Below are positions 1-6,889 of a stretch of DNA of 8,110 nt, piece after piece. Made by a program: the position numbers and the translations under genes. Source of the stretch: Methylococcaceae bacterium (GTDB lineage Bacteria > Pseudomonadota > Gammaproteobacteria > Methylococcales > Methylomonadaceae); contig JAUYMX010000236.1 of NCBI GenBank assembly GCA_030699345.1, forward strand, positions 1-8,110. The letters are read 5' to 3'. The notes beneath the pieces were generated by a model, which saw only the letters and a list, made by a program, of their open reading frames with translations, was not told where the DNA came from and searched no databases. Position 1 is the first letter of the stretch, and every line of letters starts with the position of its first letter.

Positions 1-1346
1 TTCCGACAAGTAGACAGATAACTGCGGACACGGCAAAAGGTGCCAGCCCCTTCCTGTGAGCGAAAGCAGCCGGAAATTTTCTGGTGAAGTTTGGTCATGC
101 GGATGTCGCTTTCACCCTGGTTATTGGTGAAGGGCACCTCCGGGTCGGTCAGAAATCGTAGGGTTTCGGTTTCATAGTTGATCAACCGCTCCAGCAAGTT
201 TCGCGATTTACTGCGTTTGGTTCGACCGCGTTGGCCGGGTATTTTCTGCGGATCGGGGGGTGGGCATTCAATCTCGGCCACTTTGAGCACGGCTCGGTAC
301 TGTGTTTTGAAGTCGGCTGCCAATGCCTCTGGCAAACCCGCCGGATGTGCGTTGATGGCGTGAGCCATGGCTTGCAACAGGACGATCATCCGCTCGGCCC
401 AGGCTTGCTGTTCCTGCTCGTGAGCATAGGCCAGTTCACGCAGATGATGAGCATTGCACAGGGCGTGTAGACATAAGAGCTGGAAATAAGGCTTCCAGTG
501 GTCATGCACCAAAATGCCGGTGAACCGCGGCAAGACCGCCATGGCTTTCATCGCTTCCATGCCCCGCTTGGCATGGGCGTGGTACAGGGTTGCGCGTGGA
601 CTGGAAATACAGTGCAGCCAATGCGTTTTGCCATCGATGTTGATGCCGGTTTCATCGGCATGCAAAACGGGGCTATCGAGCAGTTTGGCGATCAGCTTTT
701 GCTCGAACTGTTCCAGCAGGGCATAGGCTTGTTGATTGAACGCATGGATCGAGCCGACACTGATCGGTAACCGCAGTTGATCTTGAAACTGTTCCTGCAC
801 CCGCTGATACGGGATCAATTGATACTGCGACAGATACACAGCCTGCGCCTTGACGCCGTTGCCGTATTGCACGGCTTTGCTGACATGGGTTGGAAATGGT
901 GCTGTAAACCGCTGACCATTTTGATCCTGGAGAATCTGTGCGCGGTACTCGGTGACCAGGCGGCGAATATCGATGTCGAACACTTGGCGACAGTCATAGC
1001 CTATCTCGTGGTATTGACCCGCGGGCAAGGTCGAGCGATCCACGGTCAACACTTCAATGTCATCGGGATCGTCAATCTTCTTCAGCGTTGTGCCGACGCG
1101 ACCGGGTTGGCCGCCCGGTTTTTTAGCCGACTCTTTCGCGGTTTTCTCGCGCACGGGAAAGCGATCTTTCGACGGTGGTTGGCTACTGTTGCGACTCGTC
1201 AGGCTCAAGCGATTGACCAACAATTGCACGACCAGCAGCAAGACATCCAGCGTCGAACGCAAGGCAGGCGACAGCTGCGGTTCTTCGGCGAGTAATTGCT
1301 GAACTTTTTTGATCGTGGCAGCCACGTCAATATTGTCGACCGTCAA
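1..1346 (-). CDS. tnpC: IS66-family transposase TnpC, C terminus cut by window edge
   Basis: DDE transposase that would move an IS66-family insertion sequence. The minus frame is open from the window edge to a TAA at 1422-1424 and has no ATG near its N terminus. I place the start at TTG 1346-1344, because AGGG lies six bases upstream, giving 448 visible codons. The usual length is about 470-510, so only the extreme C terminus is missing. In order: a leucine-rich N-terminal helix (about residues 15-45); the family motif SRNSSQPPSKD followed by KKPGGQPGR; a divergent zinc-knuckle region (YDCRQVFDI...VTEYRAQIL) lacking the usual CxxC pairs; then the catalytic core. Catalytic acids are D231 (HADETG), D282 (VHDHWKPYF) and E412 (TNNQGESDIRMTK). 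A basic stretch (GRTKRSKSR) precedes the last motif. No tnpA or tnpB lies upstream, which matches the ISBst12-like branch that carries TnpC alone. The copy looks intact so far as seen. Confidence 0.93.
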   Translation of the reverse strand, partial: MTVDNIDVAATIKKVQQLLAEEPQLSPALRSTLDVLLLVVQLLVNRLSLTSRNSSQPPSKDRFPVREKTAKESAKKPGGQPGRVGTTLKKIDDPDDIEVLTVDRSTLPAGQYHEIGYDCRQVFDIDIRRLVTEYRAQILQDQNGQRFTAPFPTHVSKAVQYGNGVKAQAVYLSQYQLIPYQRVQEQFQDQLRLPISVGSIHAFNQQAYALLEQFEQKLIAKLLDSPVLHADETGINIDGKTHWLHCISSPRATLYHAHAKRGMEAMKAMAVLPRFTGILVHDHWKPYFQLLCLHALCNAHHLRELAYAHEQEQQAWAERMIVLLQAMAHAINAHPAGLPEALAADFKTQYRAVLKVAEIECPPPDPQKIPGQRGRTKRSKSRNLLERLINYETETLRFLTDPEVPFTNNQGESDIRMTKLHQKISGCFRSQEGAGTFCRVRSYLSTCR

Positions 1347-1380
1347 AGCGAACCCTATGTGAGGTGTTGAATTGACGACT

Positions 1381-1386
1381 ATTATA
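1381..1386 (-). promoter_or_regulatory. possible -10 box of tnpC
   Basis: A perfect TATAAT hexamer reads on the minus strand. It would place transcription start about 28 bases before the TTG start of tnpC. The hexamer about 17 bases further upstream (AATTCG) is a poor -35 match, so the promoter is weak or relies on the -10 element. Confidence 0.35.
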
Positions 1387-1421
1387 AGGGCGATTTCAAA
1401 ACCCGAATTTGGCCTTCGAGG

Positions 1422-1797
1422 TTAGCGTTTGCGCCGTTTCATGGACTCAGCGGAGGACGGGCTATGACAAAGAGTTTGCCTGGCTGTGTCGGCAAAGCGT
1501 TCACGCCTATGAGGCCAATGAAGGGCCCTTTGGGTAAAACCACTTTGAAAACGATTTTCCATGCAAAACCTTGTCAAGCTTTATTTTTGAGAGTTACGCT
1601 GAATAGTTACTTACTTTTTTCATATTACTTTCCTTACTCAAAATTAAAACACTGTAGACATTTTTTCAGGTATCTACGCTAAAAATAAAGGCCTGATGAT
1701 AAGCAGATTTTTTTTAGAAAACTGTCGACTAGCGCCGGAATTTAGGAATATGAAGTCTATCTACAATGATAGAGATAATCAGGTAAGGACTGTGGTG
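1422..1797. other. gene-free stretch between tnpC and mocA, containing the probable IS boundary
   Basis: No convincing gene is present. From 1422 to about 1545 the DNA is GC-rich like the IS. It includes a plus-strand open frame ending at TAA 1535-1537 that I do not recognise. From about 1560 it becomes AT-rich with several A and T runs. The inverted-repeat end of the IS66 element should lie upstream of tnpC in this stretch, but it cannot be fixed because the partner end is outside the window. The 3' end of the leftward operon transcript also falls here. A 6-bp-stem hairpin at 1756-1773 and a weaker GTAGA/TCTAC pair at 1654-1677 are the only terminator-like structures seen, and neither is followed by a clear U tract in the leftward direction. 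Confidence 0.6.
1756..1773 (-). terminator. hairpin after mocA, weak terminator candidate
   Basis: TCTATC and GATAGA form a perfect 6-bp stem around a 6-base loop, 25 bases beyond the mocA stop in the direction of transcription. There is no U tract after it, so intrinsic termination is doubtful. It may instead be a 3'-end stabilising hairpin. Confidence 0.25.
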
Positions 1798-2394
1798 TTA
1801 AAACTGGTTAGTCAAAAGTTCAAAATCTTCGGGCCTATCAATATCCAGTTCTGCTTCTGATAAAGGAATTTTTAATAAGCTGTCTTTGAATTCTAATATC
1901 AAAGGTTTGGCGCCTCGATCTCCTTTGAGGGCCAACAAATCCGTAAAAAATTCCGCAGGAAATACGACCGGCACCCCCACAGACTGATGATATTCACTGA
2001 CAACAATGTGTGTCGGGGCATGTTGCCAGCCGCTCAACAGTTTTTGAATGTGCTCAGCGTTAATTAACGGTTGATCGCACAGCATGATAAGTACCGCAGC
2101 CGCTGATGCGGGCAAAGCTTTAATGCCGACACGGATTGAAGAGGCCATGCCTTCTTGCCAATCTGGATTAACAATCGAAGTAACAGCACCAAGATCGATA
2201 GATGTTTGTATCAATTCGGCATGCGCACCCAGCACGACGATAACTCGGTCGCGGAAAATTTCGCGGGTGTTGGTAATGGCATGCACCAACAACGGGCGGT
2301 TGCGCCATTCGAGTAATTGCTTGGGGCTACCCATACGACTGGAACTGCCCGCCGCTAAAATAATCGCGTAAACGTTATCGATGGCTACATTCAT
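1798..2394 (-). CDS. mocA: MocA-type molybdenum cofactor cytidylyltransferase
   Basis: Transfers CMP from CTP to Mo-molybdopterin to make the molybdopterin cytosine dinucleotide cofactor used by xanthine dehydrogenase/aldehyde oxidase-family enzymes. It acts in the cytoplasm. The NTP_transferase_3 fold is evident: nucleotide-binding loop LAAGSSSRMGSPKQL at residues 13-27, metal-binding CDQP at 106-109, GVPVVF at 140-145, GDRGAK at 158-163 and the C-terminal DIDRPED at 184-190. I chose ATG 2394-2392 (198 aa). An earlier in-frame ATG at 2442 would add 16 residues unlike the family and overlap xdhC by 68 bases. The chosen start overlaps xdhC by 20 bases, indicating translational coupling; its own ribosome binding site (AGAAG) is weak. 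It is the last gene of the operon, downstream of the hydroxylase it presumably serves. The related GTP-using MobA is less likely given this context. Confidence 0.88.
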   Translation of the reverse strand: MNVAIDNVYAIILAAGSSSRMGSPKQLLEWRNRPLLVHAITNTREIFRDRVIVVLGAHAELIQTSIDLGAVTSIVNPDWQEGMASSIRVGIKALPASAAAVLIMLCDQPLINAEHIQKLLSGWQHAPTHIVVSEYHQSVGVPVVFPAEFFTDLLALKGDRGAKPLILEFKDSLLKIPLSEAELDIDRPEDFELLTNQF

Positions 2395-3496
2395 GTAATT
2401 CTTCTGCAGCTTTAACACCGAGTTGCTGCCCACTACGTCCATTCAGTTGGGCATGGATGCCAGCCATAATCGATAGCGCAATTTCTTGCGGCGTTTCTGC
2501 GCCAATATCCAGACCAACCGGCCCAAACACCCGCTCAGCAATTAGGGCAGCATCATTGCCCAGACTGTGCAATAACCGATCTTTGCGATGCGCTGGCCCC
2601 AATAAACCAATAAAAGGAATGTCACAGCTTGTGACCGCTTTTAAGTAGCGCGCATCGTATTCAATGTTGTGCGTCATCAACACCAAGGCGTTGAATTGAT
2701 CTAAATCAAGCTTGCCACCGATGTCTTCCGGCATTAAATGCAACAGCTGGTCAACCTGCGGAAAGCGTTCTTTTTTAATATGGCCGGGACGATAGTCAAC
2801 TACCGTGATTCGCCAGCCCAGCGCCTTGGCAAATTGAACCAGAGGAATAGCATCTGTACCTGCTCCGAACACCAGCAAGCGCAGCGGCGGTTGTAGCGGA
2901 TCGTAAAATGCCGTGATTTCTTGGTCGTTGATGAGATGCGATTCGATGCGTGGTTTTTGTTGCAATACTGTTTGTAACGCCGAGGTGGTAAACGGAAAAG
3001 GTGCTGACGTTAACAACTGCTGATTACTACCAGCAATTACAGGCAAAAACAGGCTGCGCCCGGACGGAAAGTCAGCATGTCCAGATTCAAAAACGGTGAT
3101 CAGAACCCCTGATTGATTAGCGTCGGCGGCATCGGCAATGATATTCAAAGGACTAAAATCCTCCTCTGCTTTTAACAATTGCAATAATACTTTCACGGCA
3201 CCGTTACAACCTAGCCCTAGCCCCCAGATAACATCATCCGGGGAGCGCATATCGTAAAATACGGTTTTGGCTGCTTCAGTCTCGAAAACAGACCGCGCCT
3301 GCTCAACCAAATCTCTCTCAAAACAACCGCCACCCAACAAACCGATCAATTCATCTTCGTTGCTTATCAACATGCGCGCACCGGCTTTTTGATACGTCGA
3401 ACCAAAGGTTTCGATGATGGTTGCCAGAACACAATTTTCAGTTTGCTGTTTCAGTCGCCGGTAGGCATCGACCAAGTGATTGATTTTATTAGCCAT
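2375..3496 (-). CDS. xdhC: XdhC-family molybdenum hydroxylase maturation factor
   Basis: In characterised members, XdhC binds molybdenum cofactor, helps it become sulfurated, protects it and inserts it into a xanthine dehydrogenase-type apoenzyme. It is cytoplasmic. The 373-aa protein has both family halves. The N-terminal XdhC/CoxI domain (about 10-105) carries ETFGSTYQKAGARM, LLGGGCFER (Cys58) and GLGCNG (Cys97). The C-terminal Rossmann-type domain (about 205-350) carries LLVFGAGTDAIPL, VVDYRP, AHRKDRL and GPVGLDIGAETPQEIALSI. It lies 61 bases after iorB and overlaps mocA, so all four genes are likely co-transcribed. No good Shine-Dalgarno precedes the ATG (AAAATAAATC), which suggests low translation, fitting a maturation factor needed in smaller amounts than the enzyme. 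The last 15 or so residues are poorly conserved. Sulfuration would also need a cysteine desulfurase, not encoded here. Confidence 0.9.
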   Translation of the reverse strand: MANKINHLVDAYRRLKQQTENCVLATIIETFGSTYQKAGARMLISNEDELIGLLGGGCFERDLVEQARSVFETEAAKTVFYDMRSPDDVIWGLGLGCNGAVKVLLQLLKAEEDFSPLNIIADAADANQSGVLITVFESGHADFPSGRSLFLPVIAGSNQQLLTSAPFPFTTSALQTVLQQKPRIESHLINDQEITAFYDPLQPPLRLLVFGAGTDAIPLVQFAKALGWRITVVDYRPGHIKKERFPQVDQLLHLMPEDIGGKLDLDQFNALVLMTHNIEYDARYLKAVTSCDIPFIGLLGPAHRKDRLLHSLGNDAALIAERVFGPVGLDIGAETPQEIALSIMAGIHAQLNGRSGQQLGVKAAEELHECSHR

Positions 3497-3557
3497 GATT
3501 TATTTTGTGTGTCGTGACGATTTACAACATGTTCATTTTTATCCGTCATTCTACATG

Positions 3558-5810
3558 CTAAGTCCAGCTCAAATCAGTCCGCAATAACGGCAGTTGCCTT
3601 ACACGTATACCAGTAGCAGCAAAAATCGCGTTACACACGGCTGGTGCTAGCGGTGGCAGAGCGGGTTCGCCCAAGCCCGTCACCGGATTATCAGTCTTCA
3701 GAAAATGCACATCCACCTGCGTCGGCGCATCCGCAATACGAATCATCGGATAATCGCCGAAATTGCTCTGCACAATTCGGCCCTTCTCAATATTCAATTC
3801 CTGAAATATTAGCGCACCCAGACCGTCAACCACGGAGCCTTGCACCTGATTTTCCGCACCGCTGAGATTGACGATTTGCGCGCCGATGTCGGTCGACACC
3901 ACAACGCGGTCAACCTTAAGTTTGCCGTCTTTGGACACAGTAACCTCAGCAACTTGAGCAATGTAACCACGATGACTGAAATGGAACGCTATACCTTGGC
4001 CTTGACCTCGCGGAAGCTTTTTCTTGCCCCACTCGGCTTGTTCGGCCACGTGTTGCAACACATGCTTCATACGATTGACATCGTAAGGTATGCCTTGCTC
4101 GCCGGTGCCGGGAATAAAGTCTTTATCACCCAAAATTTCCAAACGAAACTCAAGTGGGTCACGGCCTGCGGCATGAGCCAGTTCATCGATAAAACTATGA
4201 AACACCCAAGCCAGCACGTTGCTGCGCGGGGCGCGCCAAGGTCCCATTGGAATATTGCACTCCAGCGGCGTTTGCTCCAACAGGCAGTTTTCTACCCAGC
4301 GTCCAGGAAACTCGTCTCCTGACAGGTTAGCGCCGCTACCGATTTCCAGTTTTGACTTACCGTCTTTAACGACTTTGTTGGCAAAGGTAACGAAATGATT
4401 GTGCCAGGCGATCAGCTTGCCTTTGTCATTAAGCCCACCGCGTAGGAAATGAAAACCACCGGCGCGATACTGGTCATGACGCAAGTCATCTTCCCGCGAC
4501 CAGGTTAATTTGACCGGTGTTTTTAAATGCTGCGCAATTGCCGCCGCTTCGACAATGTAATCGGGAATCAACCGCCGACCAAAGCCGCCGCCGCTGCGGG
4601 TAATGTGCAGGGTGATTTTATCTTTAGGAATGCCGAGAGTTTCAGTTATTACTTTTTGACCGGCTTCCGGGTTTTGCGTGGGCGCCCAAATCTCAATCGC
4701 TCCATCTTTATACCAAGCCGTGCAATTCTGCGGTTCAATACTGGCGTGCGAGATGAAAGGATAACTATAAGCAGCTTCTACCGTTTTGCTGGCGCCTTTC
4801 AATGCCACCTTTACATCACCGTCATTGCGTAAAACATCGGTGCCAGACTGTGAAGATAGTGTTTTAGCTTTTGCTGAAAAACCTTCCCAGCTTTGTGTTG
4901 CCGCCAAGCTTTCATCCCAAACGACTTCCAGTTGTTTACGCGCACTAAACGCTGCCCAAGTCGAATCGGCCACAATAGCGACGCCCGGCAATAAACCTTT
5001 AAGATCAGTGCCGCCTTCTATAACAAATGCATGTCGTACACCGGGTAATAACTTGATTTTGTCCAGATTGGCGCTAAGGACCTTACTCCCGAAAACAGGC
5101 GCTTTCTCGTACACCGCATAAAGCAACCCAGGCAATTTCACATCGATGCCGAATAAAGGTTTGCCGGTGACAACGCTGGGGTTATCGACACCGCCGATAC
5201 GCGAACCGAGCAGTTTATAATCTTTTGAGTCTTTTAATTTTACTGATTCTTTCGAAGGTACCGGTAAAACTGCGGCTTTTTCCACCAATTGGCCATACCC
5301 AAGTTTGCGCCCGGTTGCCGAATGATGAACAGCACTGGCGCGAGCGATAAGTTCCGATACAGGTACTTGCCAGATCGCTGCCGCCGCTTGGGTTAGCATC
5401 GTTCGTGCTGTTGCACCGAGTCGATGAAATTCTTCATAATTGGTCGGGGTTGACCGCGAACCACCGGCGCTTTGGCTACCGTAAATCGGATCAAGATCAC
5501 CCTGAACGATTACAACGTCCTTCCAGTTAACCTCCAATTCTTCGGCAATTATCATCGGCAGCGAGGTTTTTATGCCTTGGCCGATTTCTGGCTGCTTACT
5601 TATCAATGTGACAGTGCCGTTTGGATCAATGCGAATAAAGGCATTGGGTTTGAACACGCTGTTTTCCGAAATTGCAGACGGCTTAGCCACCCGCTTGGTT
5701 GCGCTGTTTGCCGGGTCGAAATAAAAACCCAGAACTAGCCCGCCACCAGCCAACGCAGATTTGCGCAAAAAATCGCGGCGACTGTTATTTTCAATCTTAT
5801 CTACGCTCAT
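3558..5810 (-). CDS. iorB: Tat-exported molybdopterin-binding large subunit, IorB-like
   Basis: Catalytic subunit of a molybdenum hydroxylase of the xanthine dehydrogenase family, closest in layout to the isoquinoline 1-oxidoreductase beta subunit. It would hydroxylate an N-heterocycle or aldehyde with water as oxygen donor; the real substrate is unknown. The 750 aa begin with a twin-arginine signal (SRRDFLRK at 10-17, then a hydrophobic stretch AGGGLVLGF), so it should be folded with cofactor and exported. A hammerhead-type segment follows (GKPLFGIDVKLPGLLYA, 216-232). Cofactor-binding motifs include GGGFGRR (407-413), the APRS region (527-530) and the C-terminal GLGEPALPPLAPA, in which Glu715 matches the catalytic glutamate of the family. 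ATG overlaps the iorA stop as ATGA, and AGGAG five bases upstream (5816-5820) is the best ribosome binding site in the operon. The symbol denotes family, not proven substrate. Confidence 0.92.
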   Translation of the reverse strand: MSVDKIENNSRRDFLRKSALAGGGLVLGFYFDPANSATKRVAKPSAISENSVFKPNAFIRIDPNGTVTLISKQPEIGQGIKTSLPMIIAEELEVNWKDVVIVQGDLDPIYGSQSAGGSRSTPTNYEEFHRLGATARTMLTQAAAAIWQVPVSELIARASAVHHSATGRKLGYGQLVEKAAVLPVPSKESVKLKDSKDYKLLGSRIGGVDNPSVVTGKPLFGIDVKLPGLLYAVYEKAPVFGSKVLSANLDKIKLLPGVRHAFVIEGGTDLKGLLPGVAIVADSTWAAFSARKQLEVVWDESLAATQSWEGFSAKAKTLSSQSGTDVLRNDGDVKVALKGASKTVEAAYSYPFISHASIEPQNCTAWYKDGAIEIWAPTQNPEAGQKVITETLGIPKDKITLHITRSGGGFGRRLIPDYIVEAAAIAQHLKTPVKLTWSREDDLRHDQYRAGGFHFLRGGLNDKGKLIAWHNHFVTFANKVVKDGKSKLEIGSGANLSGDEFPGRWVENCLLEQTPLECNIPMGPWRAPRSNVLAWVFHSFIDELAHAAGRDPLEFRLEILGDKDFIPGTGEQGIPYDVNRMKHVLQHVAEQAEWGKKKLPRGQGQGIAFHFSHRGYIAQVAEVTVSKDGKLKVDRVVVSTDIGAQIVNLSGAENQVQGSVVDGLGALIFQELNIEKGRIVQSNFGDYPMIRIADAPTQVDVHFLKTDNPVTGLGEPALPPLAPAVCNAIFAATGIRVRQLPLLRTDLSWT

Positions 5811-6280
5811 GCTGACTCCTTACCGGCAATTTCTGCCGCACGATGAATACCCGCGCGAATCCGAAGATACGTGCCGCAGCGGCAAAGATTTCCGGCCAGA
5901 GCTACGTCAATTTCATCGTCTGTAGGACGTGGATTTTTTTTCAACAGCGCGGCGGCAGTCATGATTTGGCCGGCCTGACAGTAACCACATTGCGGCACAT
6001 CGAGTTCTTGCCATACCTTTTGCAAAGGGTGCTCGCCGTGCGGATGCAGCCCTTCTATTGTGGTTATCTGGCTTTTACCTACCTTGGAAACAAGAGTCTG
6101 GCACGCTCGGGTCGGCTGTCCATCAATATGCACAGTACAGGCACCACATTGACCAATACCACAGCCAAATTTGGTACCGACCAGATTTAGATGATCTCTC
6201 AGTACCCAAAGTAAGGGGGTATCTGAAGCTACTTCTACTGTTTTAGGCGCACCGTTTACAGTGAGTTTATATTTGCTCAT
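5807..6280 (-). CDS. iorA: [2Fe-2S] small subunit of molybdenum hydroxylase, IorA-like
   Basis: Electron-transfer subunit that passes electrons from the molybdenum centre of IorB to an outside acceptor through two [2Fe-2S] clusters. At 157 aa it is normal length. The plant-ferredoxin-type domain comes first, with Cys40, Cys45, Cys48 and Cys60 (GCGIGQCGACTVHIDG). The helical [2Fe-2S] domain follows, with Cys98, Cys101, Cys133 and Cys135 (QCGYCQAGQIM and NLCRCGTYLRI). All eight ligands are present. It has no signal peptide, so export would depend on the Tat signal of its partner. It is the first gene of a leftward operon and overlaps iorB by four bases, implying equal synthesis. The ribosome binding site is weak (GAGA about 13 bases upstream). 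Homologues in three-subunit enzymes work with an FAD subunit; none is encoded here. Confidence 0.93.
   Translation of the reverse strand: MSKYKLTVNGAPKTVEVASDTPLLWVLRDHLNLVGTKFGCGIGQCGACTVHIDGQPTRACQTLVSKVGKSQITTIEGLHPHGEHPLQKVWQELDVPQCGYCQAGQIMTAAALLKKNPRPTDDEIDVALAGNLCRCGTYLRIRAGIHRAAEIAGKESA
5816..5820 (-). promoter_or_regulatory. strong ribosome binding site of iorB
   Basis: AGGAG on the minus strand sits five bases before the iorB ATG and lies inside the last codons of iorA. It fixes the iorB start in the ATGA overlap and suggests that iorB can be initiated efficiently, while iorA, xdhC and mocA have much weaker sites. Confidence 0.7.
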
Positions 6281-6349
6281 AAAGTGAAATCTCGTGTGTT
6301 TTGAATGACTTGCTTAACGGCGATCAGGTCTACGTTACAAATATTGTGC

Positions 6350-6365
6350 TATGCGCATCGGCATA
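6350..6365. promoter_or_regulatory. near-palindrome upstream of iorA, possible operator
   Basis: TATGCGCATCGGCATA has TATGC/GCATA arms and 12 of 16 symmetric positions. It lies 70 bases before the iorA start codon, a typical place for a regulator of the hydroxylase operon. No regulator gene is present in the window, so this is only a positional suggestion. Confidence 0.2.
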
Positions 6366-6570
6366 TAATTAAGAAAACATATTCATATCGCTATTGAATT
6401 GCGCTCTTAGAAAAAGACAACGCATGAAGCTAAGTCTTAATTGAAGCAACTTTCATACCTAATAAAATGCTATTTTTAATTTCGCATTAAAACCAGGTAA
6501 CCATTTGAATATAAAGACCATTAATTGAACAGTCCTTAGATAAGCATCAAGCCCAACATATTTTACTTAG

Positions 6571-6583
6571 ATCAACTGTTGAT
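6571..6583. repeat. perfect 13-bp palindrome, operator-like
   Basis: ATCAACTGTTGAT has six-base arms around a single central T. Its right half is the beginning of the first TGATA-type repeat of the neighbouring phased array, so the two may form one protein-binding site. It lies about 290 bases before the iorA start and about 320 bases before yeeN. Confidence 0.4.
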
Positions 6584-6628
6584 ATACATGCACCGCGTGC
6601 TGATACAGCAACATAGGCTGTTGATATA
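6576..6628 (+). repeat. three phased 11-bp repeats at 21-bp spacing
   Basis: CTGTTGATATA occurs at 6576-6586 and again, identical, at 6618-6628. A related GTGCTGATACA lies exactly midway at 6597-6607. The spacing is 21 bases each time, two turns of B-DNA, so a bound protein would face the same side of the helix at each copy. The shared core is [CG]TG[CT]TGATA[TC]A. The array could be a transcription-factor binding array or an iteron-like element. A fourth CTGTTGATAT lies beyond yeeN at 7654-7663. Confidence 0.45.
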
Positions 6629-6644
6629 GGAACAAAAAAAGGCT

Positions 6645-6666
6645 AAAAAAAGACTTCAGGCGAAGT
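6645..6666 (-). terminator. terminator-like hairpin with T7 tract, minus strand
   Basis: On the minus strand ACTTC and GAAGT form a 5-bp stem with a GCCT loop, then one C, then seven Ts. This is the geometry of a weak intrinsic terminator for leftward transcription. No leftward gene is visible between here and yeeN, so it would end either a small RNA or antisense transcription from the yeeN side. It could also shield the operon from read-through. Confidence 0.35.
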
Positions 6667-6821
6667 TGTTCAAACTCATCCCAACTTGCTACTGTGACTG
6701 AAAGGAGTCGAATTGACTGCAGGTTAAAAAACCGGTCCAGTTGTTCATTCTTTTATCATGACCGAGATTTAAGCTCTCATTTTCCGTTAGACATTCGGGC
6801 CTCCACCAGGCTCAATTAGTA

Positions 6822-6849
6822 TTGGACAAGGCTAAAGGTTCCCTATGCA
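6822..6849 (+). promoter_or_regulatory. possible sigma-70-like promoter of yeeN
   Basis: TTGGAC (6822-6827) and TATGCA (6844-6849) are separated by 16 bases and lie 55 bases or more before the yeeN start. The match to consensus is moderate. If this is the real promoter, the leader ORF at 6845 would overlap the -10 box and could not be translated from that transcript, so the two proposals exclude each other. Confidence 0.25.
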
Positions 6850-6889
6850 AAAACTTATCTGTAAAATTAAATTATTTACTTTTAGTTAA
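6845..6889 (+). CDS. possible 14-codon leader peptide upstream of yeeN
   Basis: ATG at 6845 opens a 14-residue frame (MQKLICKIKLFTFS) ending in TAA at 6887-6889, 15 bases before the yeeN ATG. AAAGG lies six bases before its start, a better-placed ribosome binding site than that of yeeN itself (AGGG, ten bases away). The peptide is basic and hydrophobic and I recognise no family. It could couple ribosome arrival to yeeN translation or be chance in AT-rich DNA. It depends on transcription starting upstream of 6840. Confidence 0.25.
   Translation: MQKLICKIKLFTFS

Noticed and set aside
777..1295. 172-aa plus-strand ORF and several shorter plus-strand ORFs at 178-1302
   Set aside because: They lie opposite the tnpC frame, which carries clear IS66 motifs; their translations show no recognisable domain.
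2395..2442. Upstream ATG giving mocA 16 extra residues
   Set aside because: The extension does not look like the family N terminus and would overlap xdhC by 68 bases; ATG 2394 starts right before the conserved nucleotide-binding loop.
3840..4322. 160-aa plus-strand ORF and other plus-strand ORFs inside 3644-5738
   Set aside because: Antisense to iorB, whose frame is fully supported by family motifs.
6571..6628. CRISPR or plasmid replication iterons
   Set aside because: Only three short degenerate copies at 21-bp spacing, with no spacers of CRISPR length and no cas or rep gene in the window.
6798..6814. GGGCCT/AGGCTC hairpin as a yeeN terminator or attenuator
   Set aside because: The stem is six pairs including a G-U, with no following T tract on either strand; kept only as part of the intergenic description.
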